NCBI GenBank assembly: GCA_030652345.1
Contig: JAUSAU010000057.1
Location: 1-57,889, forward strand
Origin: Coriobacteriia bacterium
GTDB taxonomy: Bacteria > Actinomycetota > Coriobacteriia > Anaerosomatales > PALSA-660
Reading direction: 5' to 3'
DNA length: 57,889 nt
Part shown: one piece after another, positions 42,361-48,873 of the stretch
How positions within the stretch are numbered: position 1 is the first letter of the stretch
Layout of the letters: each line of letters starts with the position of its first letter
Translations under genes and position numbers: made by a program
Notes under the pieces: model-generated
What the model was told of the DNA's origin: nothing
The model's input: only the letters and a program-made list of their open reading frames with translations
The model's database searches: none

Positions 42361-43530
42361 GTGTTCATCCTCGAGGACCCGTACGTGTCCGACCTGCTCG
42401 CCGCCACCGTCGGTGAACTCGCGTTGCCGGTGCTCGACACGCCGATGGCGCGGTCGCGGCTCGCCGCCGAGCATCAGGAGCTGATCCTCGGCGACGCTGC
42501 GTTCGCACATGCGGCGTCGCAGCCGGGCGCGCGCCTCTACTCGAACTCCGAGAACGCCATCGGATGGATCGCGGCGCATCTGGCCGACACCGATCTACCG
42601 CGGAGGATCGGCCTGTTCAAGGACAAGGTCGCGTTCCGGCGCCTCGTCGCCGACCTCTATCCCGACTACCGCTACTTCGGCGTGGCGCGCTCGGAGCTGC
42701 GCGCGTTCGACCCGGCGACCCTTCGTGCACCGTTCATCGTCAAGCCGGCGGTCGGCTTCTTCAGCGTGGGGGTCCATGTCGTCGCATCCGATGTGGCGTG
42801 GCCCGACGTCGTCGCTCGCATCGAGCGCGAGGTTGAGCAGTTCGCCTCGGTCTATCCCGAGCAGGTCCTGGCGCTGGACACCTTCGTGGTCGAGGAGGTC
42901 ATCGAGGGCGAGGAGTTCGCCGTCGACGCCTACTTCGACGAGGAGGGCCGACCGGTTCTCGTGAACGTCCTCGCGCACCTCTTCGCCTCGGCAGACGACG
43001 TGAGCGACCGCGTGTACTACACGAACGCGGAGACCATCGAGCGCCTGGGCCCGCCGGCGATGGAGTTCTTGGCCGAGGTGGGCCGGCGCGCGGGGCTGAC
43101 CGACTTCCCGGTCCACGCCGAGCTGCGCATCGATCCCGCGGGGAGGGTCGCTCCCATCGAGATCAACCCGATGCGCTTCGGCGGCTGGTGCGCGACCGAT
43201 CTCGCTCACTTCGCCTACGGCGTGAACCCGTACCGGTGCTACGCACGCGGCGAGTGTCCGGACTGGGCCGCGATCGCGCAGGCGACCGCAGGCCGCACCA
43301 CCGCGCTGATCGTCGCCGACCTGCCGGGCGACGTGGACGGCGACACCATCGAGTCGGTGCACCACGAGCGCTTCGCGGGGCGCTTCAGTCGAGTCCTCGA
43401 GCTGCGACCGACCGACTTCCGGCGCTACGGTGTGTTCGCCTTCACCTTCGTCGAGGTCCCGTCGGACGACATGTCGGAACTCCACGACGTGCTCGGCGCG
43501 GACCTGCGCGAGTACCTGCAGGTGCGGTAG
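42361..43530 (+). CDS. ATP-grasp domain protein
   Basis: 389 residues from the GTG at 42361 (CCGGAG five bases upstream; protein then begins FILEDPYVSDLL). An in-frame GTG at 42307 is the longer alternative. ATP-grasp features: LFKDKVAFRRLVADLYPDYRY, FIVKPAVGFFSVGVHVV (ATP-binding loop), VVEEVIEGEEFAVDAYFDEEG, and metal-binding VHAELRIDPAGRVAPIEINPMRFGG. These enzymes join a carboxylate to an amine or thiol by an acyl phosphate; the substrate is not predictable from context. Confidence 0.85.
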   Translation: MFILEDPYVSDLLAATVGELALPVLDTPMARSRLAAEHQELILGDAAFAHAASQPGARLYSNSENAIGWIAAHLADTDLPRRIGLFKDKVAFRRLVADLYPDYRYFGVARSELRAFDPATLRAPFIVKPAVGFFSVGVHVVASDVAWPDVVARIEREVEQFASVYPEQVLALDTFVVEEVIEGEEFAVDAYFDEEGRPVLVNVLAHLFASADDVSDRVYYTNAETIERLGPPAMEFLAEVGRRAGLTDFPVHAELRIDPAGRVAPIEINPMRFGGWCATDLAHFAYGVNPYRCYARGECPDWAAIAQATAGRTTALIVADLPGDVDGDTIESVHHERFAGRFSRVLELRPTDFRRYGVFAFTFVEVPSDDMSELHDVLGADLREYLQVR

Positions 43531-43575
43531 GGCGGGGCGCGTCGACCCACGGCCGCGGCCGGCACGACGCGCGGG

Positions 43576-43604
43576 TTGACTCGGGATACCCATAGGGGTA
43601 TCTT
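43576..43604 (+). promoter_or_regulatory. promoter with CsoR/CstR-type operator in its spacer
   Basis: -35 TTGACT (43576-43581), exactly 17 bases, -10 TATCTT (43599-43604). The spacer holds the inverted repeat GATACCC-ATAG-GGGTATC (43585-43602), the TACCC...GGGTA form bound by CsoR/RcnR-family repressors (copper, nickel or persulfide sensing). No csoR-like gene is in the window. Confidence 0.75.
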
Positions 43605-43643
43605 CGCATGAGTCTTGTACGTGTGCCGGGTGATAGGTGTCCC

Positions 43644-44219
43644 ATGTCCCACGAGAAGTTCCGTGTGGCCGACATCGAGCGTCTCAACGACGAGAGCCGT
43701 TTCGAGACGACGCCTCCCGACGTCCTGTGGCAGGCGCTCGGCGATCCGGTCCCGGGCACGATCGTGGATATCGGCGCGGGGACCGGACTGTTCTCGTGCC
43801 GCTTCGCCGAGATGGCTCCGGGTTCCGAGGTCTACGCCGTGGACCTCGAGCCGGTCATGGTGGACTGGATGCTCGAGCATCGGGCCACGCAATGCGGGGG
43901 CCGACTGCACCCGCTGCTCGGCGACGAGGCGCACGTACCGCTGCCCGATGGAGTCGCCGACCTCGTCGTGATGATGAACCTGCACCACGAGCTCGTCGAA
44001 CCGGTCGCCAACTACCGCGAGGCGTTCCGGCTCCTGGCCGCGGGAGGTTGGATCCTCGTGGTGGACTGGCTGCCCGGCGGTGCCGAGGCAGGACCCCCGC
44101 AGCACATCCGCGTCTCGCCCGAGGGCATCGGCGCCGCGCTGTCCGAGGCGGGATTCGACTCGGTCGTCGCGCACCCCGGCCTGCGGCTCCATTCGCTCAT
44201 CACCGCCCTGCGACCCTGA
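43644..44219 (+). CDS. class I SAM-dependent methyltransferase
   Basis: 191 residues. Motif I VDIGAGTGLFSCRFAE, motif II YAVDLEP, motif post I VADLVVMMNLHHELVEP, motif III-like LLAAGGWILVVDWLPGG: a UbiE/class I Rossmann methyltransferase. The ATG at 43644 is chosen because the ATG at 43608 lies at the predicted transcription start. It is the first gene of an operon with a NifX-like protein, a selenoprotein and a rhodanese, so a thiol, selenol or metalloid substrate is plausible but not shown. Confidence 0.85.
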   Translation: MSHEKFRVADIERLNDESRFETTPPDVLWQALGDPVPGTIVDIGAGTGLFSCRFAEMAPGSEVYAVDLEPVMVDWMLEHRATQCGGRLHPLLGDEAHVPLPDGVADLVVMMNLHHELVEPVANYREAFRLLAAGGWILVVDWLPGGAEAGPPQHIRVSPEGIGAALSEAGFDSVVAHPGLRLHSLITALRP

Positions 44220-44248
44220 CTCCCTATCCCGAGAGAGAGGCCCACGAC

Positions 44249-44626
44249 ATGACTGGCTCCGTGAAGGTCGCGATCCCGACCACCGGCACCGGCGGCCTGG
44301 ACGCCGAGCGCTCCGCCCACTTCGGGCACGCCGAATCGTTCACCATCGTCGAGGTCGCGGACGGGCGGATCACCGGCAGCGAGGTCATGGTCAATCCGCC
44401 GCATTCGCACGGAGGCTGCGGCATGACCGTGAACCTGCTCGCGGGCGCCGGGGTCGGCACCGTGATCGTCGTCGGCATGGGCGGCGGGCCGCTTGCGGCC
44501 ATGAACGCGCACGGGATGACGCCGCTCTACGACGACGAGTCGCCGACACCGCGCGCGGCCGTCGAGGCGTTCCTCGCAGGCCGCCTCGTGCTGTTCGGCA
44601 GCGACAACACCTGCCGCGGGCACTGA
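44249..44626 (+). CDS. NifX/NafY-type (dinitrogenase iron-molybdenum cofactor) family protein
   Basis: 125 residues: VKVAIPTTGTGGLDAERSAHFGHAESFTIVEV, NPPHSHGGCGMTVNLLAGAGVGTVIVVGMGGGPLAAMNAHGM and ending SDNTCRGH, the small ribonuclease-H-like domain found in NifX, NifB C-termini and many stand-alone redox or metal-cluster proteins. His/Cys residues in HSHGGCG could bind metal. Outside nitrogenase loci, as here, the role is unclear. RBS GAGAGAGAGG eight bases before the ATG. Confidence 0.9.
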   Translation: MTGSVKVAIPTTGTGGLDAERSAHFGHAESFTIVEVADGRITGSEVMVNPPHSHGGCGMTVNLLAGAGVGTVIVVGMGGGPLAAMNAHGMTPLYDDESPTPRAAVEAFLAGRLVLFGSDNTCRGH

Positions 44627-44670
44627 GCGACGACGCTCGGGCCGATCTCTACACGGTGGGAGGTGCGCAG

Positions 44671-45060
44671 GTGCAGGACGTCGTCATCACGGTGGTCGAC
44701 CTCGACGAGTGCGGTTGAAGCGGCGGGGGCGACCCCCACTCGGACGGTCTGTCCGACGCGCTGCTCTGGGAGGCCGAGATGCTCGGCATCGGGGCGCCGG
44801 CCGATGACGAGGCTGCCTGCGGCATGCCCGTCCCGGTCCAGATCGAGAACCTCCGGCGCGAGATCGCATCGCGCTTCGGTGCCGGGTACAGCGTCGTCAG
44901 CACGGATCTCTATGGGTTGCAGGGGGCCGCGCGTCACAACGCGCTGGACGCCGTCGTCGCCGGGGCACCCTCGCCCTTCGTTCTGATCGAGGGGGAACTG
45001 GTCTGCACGGGGGTCGTCGAGGTCGGCGTGATCATGGACGCGCTCGCGCGGATCGGGTAG
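44671..45060 (+). CDS. thioredoxin-like selenoprotein, UGA (44716-44718) read as selenocysteine
   Basis: 129 residues if the in-frame TGA at codon 16 is read as selenocysteine. GTG start at 44671 follows GGGAGG by seven bases. The N-terminal strand VVITVVDLDE runs into C14-G15-U16-S17, a redox CGU motif; after the TGA the same frame stays open to a TAG at 45060 with sensible protein (LRREIASRFGAGYSVVSTD, PSPFVLIEGELVCTGVVEVG), like the C-terminal half of small thioredoxin-fold proteins. A hairpin with GGUCU loop starts 22 bases after the TGA. It sits between a NifX-like gene and a rhodanese gene, leaving no gap if read through. Confidence 0.8.
44740..44756 (+). promoter_or_regulatory. bacterial SECIS-like hairpin
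   Basis: Stem TCGGAC (44740-44745) with GTCCGA (44751-44756) and loop GGTCT, 21 bases after the in-frame TGA. The apical GGUCU loop is the same as in the E. coli fdhF SECIS. A second GC stem (GGGGG-CGA-CCCCC) lies between the TGA and this hairpin. Confidence 0.7.
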
Positions 45061-45087
45061 CCGGCGGTCACCCAGGGAAGGACGCGG

Positions 45088-45402
45088 ATGTTCGGATGGG
45101 GAGTGGCGAGTGTCACGGTCGACGAGCTGGCGGACAAGCTGGCGCGCGGCAAGCAGGTTGTGATCGACGTCCGGGAGCCGCACGAGTTCAAAGCGGGGCA
45201 CGTCAAAGGTGCGGTGAACGTGCCGCTGGGGCGTCTCGCCGACAGGCTCCCGAAGCTCGACCCGGAGGCCGAGACGTTCGTCATCTGCCAGTCCGGGAAC
45301 CGCAGCGCGACGGCCGTGCGCCGGATGAAGCGTGCCGGCTTCCTGCACGCCTACAGCGTCAAGGGAGGCACGGCGGCCTGGCGGGGGAAGCTCATGCGGT
45401 AG
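45088..45402 (+). CDS. rhodanese-like sulfurtransferase
   Basis: 104-residue single rhodanese domain: VIDVREPHEFKAGHVKGAVNVPLG and active-site loop VICQSGNRSATA with catalytic C67 (CQSGNRS), the usual CxxGxR form. It would carry a persulfide and pass sulfur to an acceptor in the cytoplasm. It is last in an operon behind a CsoR/CstR-type operator; rhodaneses are standard members of CstR persulfide regulons. RBS GGGAAGGA eight or so bases before the ATG. Confidence 0.93.
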   Translation: MFGWGVASVTVDELADKLARGKQVVIDVREPHEFKAGHVKGAVNVPLGRLADRLPKLDPEAETFVICQSGNRSATAVRRMKRAGFLHAYSVKGGTAAWRGKLMR

Positions 45403-45426
45403 GCCGGGCGAAGGGTCGACGCGCGG

Positions 45427-46344
45427 CTACCGCCCGATGATGCGGTATTTCACCTGGTGCACGCCGTTGAACCCGAGCACGCGCACGACCCCGGGCCCGA
45501 GGTCCCACATGCGGCCCTTCGTGAACGGGCCCCGGTCCTCGACGCTCGCCACGCAGCGCTTGCCGTTGTACTCGAACTCGACGAGCGTGTGGAACGGCAG
45601 CGTCTTGTGGGCGACCATCATCGAGTACGGCGTGATCGCGGTACCTGCCGCGCCGTGTCCGCTGAAGTTCTTCGAGTAGTGCGACGCCTTCCCGGTCAGC
45701 CACGCGCCGGTGCCGGTGCGCTTCTGTGCGGCGGCCTTCTTGCGCGCGGCGGCTCGTGCCGCGGCCTTGGCTGCAGCGGCGACCCGAGCCTCGTACTCAC
45801 GCTGCGCGGCAGTCCCCGCCGCGAGCGTCGTGCGGGCCTTCGTCACCTCATCGGAGATCGCGTCGGCGGCGCGTGCCGCCTCGACCTGCAGCGCCAGCAG
45901 CGAGCGGGCCGACTGCTCGGCCTTCAGGCGCGCGGCGTCAAGAGCGATCAGGTTCCGGGCGTCCTGCTCGCTCAGGCGAAGGAGCAGATCCCACAGCGTG
46001 GTGAAGTCCTCGATCGTGCCCGCACCGAACATGATCGAGAGGTAGTCGCTCTCGTCGGTGCGATAGAGCACGACGGCCCGGGTCTCGATGCCGGCACGCA
46101 GGCGCTCCTGCTCGGCGATCACACCGTCGAGCTGTGCAGCCGATCGCTCGAGGCGGGTGTCCAGTCGCGACGCACGCTCCTGAGCCGCATCCAGCTTCGT
46201 GAGTGCACGCACGACCGCCGCGCGGTCATCAGAGGCGGACCGGGCGATGGGGGGCGCTGCGAGGGCCGAGGCTGTGGGCTGACTCGCGAGGCAGAGAGCG
46301 AGTGCGACCACGAGCGTCGACATGCGTACTAGCCGATGAGACAC
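45427..46344 (-). CDS. secreted coiled-coil protein with RlpA-like double-psi beta-barrel
   Basis: 305 residues from the GTG at 46344 (ATG at 46323 is an alternative). Signal peptide ending ASALA, a long coiled coil (about 45-200) with an Ala/Lys-rich end, then a double-psi beta-barrel (GKASHYSKNFSGHGAAGTAI, MMVAHKTLPFHTLVEFEYNGKRCVASVEDRGPF, WDLGPGVVRVLGF), the RlpA/3D-type fold of lytic transglycosylases and resuscitation-promoting factors. Likely a cell-wall protein. The coiled-coil-plus-enzyme layout matches the NlpC/P60 protein earlier in the window. Convergent with the rhodanese gene, 24-base gap. Confidence 0.85.
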   Translation of the reverse strand: MSHRLVRMSTLVVALALCLASQPTASALAAPPIARSASDDRAAVVRALTKLDAAQERASRLDTRLERSAAQLDGVIAEQERLRAGIETRAVVLYRTDESDYLSIMFGAGTIEDFTTLWDLLLRLSEQDARNLIALDAARLKAEQSARSLLALQVEAARAADAISDEVTKARTTLAAGTAAQREYEARVAAAAKAAARAAARKKAAAQKRTGTGAWLTGKASHYSKNFSGHGAAGTAITPYSMMVAHKTLPFHTLVEFEYNGKRCVASVEDRGPFTKGRMWDLGPGVVRVLGFNGVHQVKYRIIGR

Positions 46345-46395
46345 GGCGATAAGTGTATCAGCGGTACGGATTCGTGGTCGGGATGAGCAGGTCGC

Positions 46396-46818
46396 CTACC
46401 CCGCGTGGTGCTTCATCGCCCGCTTGACCGTCTTCGAGAACTCGTAGGCATCGTGCTCGTGTTCGCGATCGATATCGACCCGGTACTTGATCTCGTCCGT
46501 CTCGAAGACGAGCCGCACCGAGGCCGTCCTGAACTTCTCGGGTCCCGCTTCTTTGACCGTCGAGCCGTACGCACCACCCACGACCGCACCCGCACCTCCG
46601 AACAGCGCTCCCCCGATGACCGCTCCTCCGAGCGTCGCCGTGGGCGAGGACTCGTCGGGCCCGTGTCCGTCGCTGACCACGTCGCGCACGAACTCCGCCC
46701 GGGTGATGTCGCCCAGCGGCATCGGGCCGGCGGGTGTGCTCAGGGCGTCGCCCTCCAGTACAAGGTCGAGGAACTCCGTGCGCGCAGGTGGGTGATCGTC
46801 GTGGTCGAACAGTCCCAT
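46396..46818 (-). CDS. glycine-zipper-containing cytoplasmic protein of unknown function
   Basis: 140 residues. An N-terminal MGLFDHDDHPP, a beta-rich region, a Gly-rich zipper (ATLGGAVIGGALFGGAGAVVGGAYGS) and a C-terminal strand-helix (VRLVFETDEIKYRVDID...YEFSKTVKRAMKHH). The pattern is seen in short proteins with a PH-like or SHOCT-like fold; no function is assigned. The ATG at 46818 has AAGGGAG eight bases upstream; the ORF extends further but without support. It lies 51 bases before the RlpA-like gene on the same strand. Confidence 0.7.
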   Translation of the reverse strand: MGLFDHDDHPPARTEFLDLVLEGDALSTPAGPMPLGDITRAEFVRDVVSDGHGPDESSPTATLGGAVIGGALFGGAGAVVGGAYGSTVKEAGPEKFRTASVRLVFETDEIKYRVDIDREHEHDAYEFSKTVKRAMKHHAG

Positions 46819-46913
46819 TGGCGGGGCTCCCTTATGTCGCGGGTTTAGGCGGCCTCTGGATGAATACCCCAAAGACGCATGCGCCCGCGTCGCGGCGTGT
46901 CAGAGGAAGGGCG

Positions 46914-46919
46914 TAGGAT
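46914..46919 (+). promoter_or_regulatory. candidate -10 element TAGGAT
   Basis: TAGGAT hexamer 63 bases before the small zinc-ribbon gene; weak -35. Low support. Confidence 0.3.
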
Positions 46920-46981
46920 CAGGATCGCAGGCACACGCGGACCGGCGCGGCTCGTTCGATGTGACGGCGAGGGAGGACAGC

Positions 46982-47155
46982 ATGACGCTCTACACGTGTC
47001 ACATGTGCGGGACGGTGTTCGAGTGTCCCGACTCAGCGGACCGCTGCCCGTACTGCGCCGCGGGGTTCGAGCAGATACTGCCATCGACCGTGCCTGAGAT
47101 GGGAGCGGATGACGTCTGGATGGACGGCGACTGCGACGAGGGGCAGGACGGTTAG
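46982..47155 (+). CDS. small rubredoxin/zinc-ribbon protein
   Basis: 57 residues with two CxxC pairs, YTCHMCGTVF and RCPYCAAGFEQI, a rubredoxin-like zinc-ribbon knuckle pattern, and an acidic tail (DGDCDEGQDG). It could bind zinc or iron; many anaerobes carry stand-alone proteins of this kind next to rubrerythrins, but no partner is seen here. ATG at 46982 follows GGGAGGA. Confidence 0.75.
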   Translation: MTLYTCHMCGTVFECPDSADRCPYCAAGFEQILPSTVPEMGADDVWMDGDCDEGQDG

Positions 47156-47164
47156 CGAGGCCAA

Positions 47165-48001
47165 CTACTTCACGATGACCTGCCTGAACACCTCGCCGAA
47201 CTCGACGCCGACGTCCGGGACGCCCGCGCGCATGCCGTACGTGGGTCCGAGAGGTCCGTTTCGCAGGCGAAGGATCGGTGCCACGAGCCCGGCGTAGAAC
47301 GGGTTGGCGGTGCGATAGTCGCCGACCTTCGCGAACGCTTTGGCCTTCGTCTCCGCGACGGGCGCGTAGTCGACGATCACATCCGGCTTGCTCGATGAGA
47401 ACAGGTAGAGGGTCGTGCCCCCGAGCGCCTGAGCGACCGCGGCCGCCGTGCGGCCTGCTGCCTCGTGGTCGGCGTGACGGTAGCCCACGGCCTCATCTGC
47501 AGCGTCGAAGGTGAGAATGGCCTTCGGACGGTACTTCTGGAACGCAGCCTTCACCTCGTCGGGGAAGGTGACCGCGTCGCCGAGTCCCTGGTCCGGATGT
47601 CGCAGGAAGACGACCTCGGAGTAGCCCGCGATCTTGGCGGTCTCGAGCTGGAGGCGTTCCCGGACCTTCGCCACGCCGGCCCAGCCGCCGGCGCCCTTCT
47701 CTCCCGATGTGCCCATGAGCAGGATCACCTTGTTGTTCTTCGCCAGCGAGATCGCTGTGCCGCCTGCGTAGTACTCGAGGTCGTCCGGGTGCGCGACGAC
47801 GACGAGTACGGTAGCGTCGCGGAGGCCGAGCAGGGAGTCACCGGCCGCCTTGGCGGCCGCGGGGTCGGTGAGACTCGTGAGACGGAATCCGCTGCCGTGG
47901 GCGCCGGGCCGCAGGACGTACGCTGCTGCACCGCCGATCGCCGTCACCACGAGGGCGATGACGATGAGGATCGTCCTGCGTCTCTTGCTCACACCTGTCA
48001 C
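47165..48001 (-). CDS. PIG-L family deacetylase, membrane-anchored
   Basis: 278 residues. One N-terminal helix (TILIVIALVVTAIGGAAAYVL), then a PIG-L/LmbE deacetylase domain with zinc motif AHPDDLEYYAGG and the second histidine cluster YRHADHEAAGR. Such enzymes remove acetyl groups from N-acetylglucosamine-type sugars; with its anchor this one acts outside the membrane. GTG start at 48001 has AGAGGTGGA six bases upstream; the GTG at 48025 is the alternative. Confidence 0.88.
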   Translation of the reverse strand: MTGVSKRRRTILIVIALVVTAIGGAAAYVLRPGAHGSGFRLTSLTDPAAAKAAGDSLLGLRDATVLVVVAHPDDLEYYAGGTAISLAKNNKVILLMGTSGEKGAGGWAGVAKVRERLQLETAKIAGYSEVVFLRHPDQGLGDAVTFPDEVKAAFQKYRPKAILTFDAADEAVGYRHADHEAAGRTAAAVAQALGGTTLYLFSSSKPDVIVDYAPVAETKAKAFAKVGDYRTANPFYAGLVAPILRLRNGPLGPTYGMRAGVPDVGVEFGEVFRQVIVK

Positions 48002-48043
48002 CCGGGATCCACCTCTCAAGAGCACGTGCCATTCTCACGACGG

Positions 48044-48049
48044 TAGCAT
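48044..48049 (+). promoter_or_regulatory. candidate -10 element TAGCAT
   Basis: TAGCAT hexamer 71 bases before the lipoprotein GTG, in the divergent gap with the PIG-L gene. No convincing -35. Confidence 0.3.
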
Positions 48050-48119
48050 GCTTGCCCCATCGGATGGTGGCACGTCAGAATCCGAGATGGTAGCCGATCG
48101 ATCCACTTGGGGGAGTGCC

Positions 48120-48692
48120 GTGAGAGTCTCGAGGCCGTTGCCGGGCGTAGTGCTGATCGTCGTGTTGGGGATCGCGGGGCTCGCGCTCGCGGGGTGCTGC
48201 GAATCGCCAGAACAGATGGAGGCCCTGCAGAACGAGCGGGCGAAGGCCGCAGCGCAGAAGGCCGCTGCCCAGGCCGGTGCGTCCAAGGGCGATGTCGCGA
48301 TGTCCGAGGACACGAGCGACGCGCCTGCAGCCGACGCTCCCGCTCCCGGGAAGCTGTTCATGGTCGGCAACGACGCCGAGGTCTTCGGCGGGGGCAAGCC
48401 CACGAAGGTCACGCTCGCGACGGCCTCCCGCATCGCCGAGCTGTGGACCTATCACTGGAACGGCGGCGCGGGCGCACCGGCCGGGACGATCACGATGACC
48501 GCAGCCGACGGCACCGTCTACGGGCCGTGGCAGGCCACCGCGTTCAACAAGGTGTACTGGATAGCTAAGCCCGGCATCGACCTGCCCGCCGGCACCTACA
48601 CGGTGACCGACTCCGATCCAAAGACATGGGCGCAGAACCCGCAGAGCGGCGGCCGCGGCCACACATGGGCGACGGGCGAACTGTCGAAGTAG
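48120..48692 (+). CDS. lipoprotein of unknown function
   Basis: 190 residues: signal peptide with lipobox LALAGC, an Ala/Lys-rich linker (about 25-70), then a beta-rich domain (LFMVGNDAEVFGGGKPTKVTL... YHWNGGAGAPAGTITMTAADGTVYGPWQA... GIDLPAGTYTVTDSDPKTWAQN) of the kind that ends with a GRGHTWATG turn; similar domains occur in secreted proteins of unknown role. GTG start after GGGGGAG. A decayed DUF1611 fragment lies directly downstream on minus. Confidence 0.75.
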   Translation: MRVSRPLPGVVLIVVLGIAGLALAGCCESPEQMEALQNERAKAAAQKAAAQAGASKGDVAMSEDTSDAPAADAPAPGKLFMVGNDAEVFGGGKPTKVTLATASRIAELWTYHWNGGAGAPAGTITMTAADGTVYGPWQATAFNKVYWIAKPGIDLPAGTYTVTDSDPKTWAQNPQSGGRGHTWATGELSK

Positions 48693-48700
48693 GGTTGCCG

Positions 48701-48843
48701 TCATCCGGTCGTGGGCTGCACCAGAGTCGCGACCAGATTCAATGAAGCATCGTCGAAGGTCCGGATGAGGTTGATCTCAATGGACGCAGTCGGCGTGGGG
48801 ACGTCGGCGAAGTCGTCGAGCCAGCGCCGGGCCGCTGTCGCGC
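48701..48843 (-). pseudogene. decayed 3' fragment of a DUF1611 gene
   Basis: In minus frame it reads ARRWLDDFADVPTPTAS then IEINLIRTFDDASL, close to ARRWLGDFADVPMPTAA and SEINLIQTFADTRV of the intact DUF1611 gene at 50849-52051. Bases 48753-48835 match 51047-51129 of the intact gene in 73 of 83 positions by eye. Upstream and downstream parts do not match, and no start is present. Confidence 0.8.
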
Positions 48844-48873
48844 TACGCTCAGGGAGTGTGCATAGTACGCCGG

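Noticed and set aside
44779..45060. Reading the region as a truncated 93-residue protein starting at 44779
   Set aside because: No ribosome site there, and the upstream frame with a good RBS runs into it through a single TGA followed by a SECIS-like hairpin.
45406..45440. Hairpin between rhodanese and the RlpA-like gene
   Set aside because: CGGGCG/CGCCCG pairing exists but extends into the coding end of the RlpA-like gene with weak remaining stem; not listed as a terminator.
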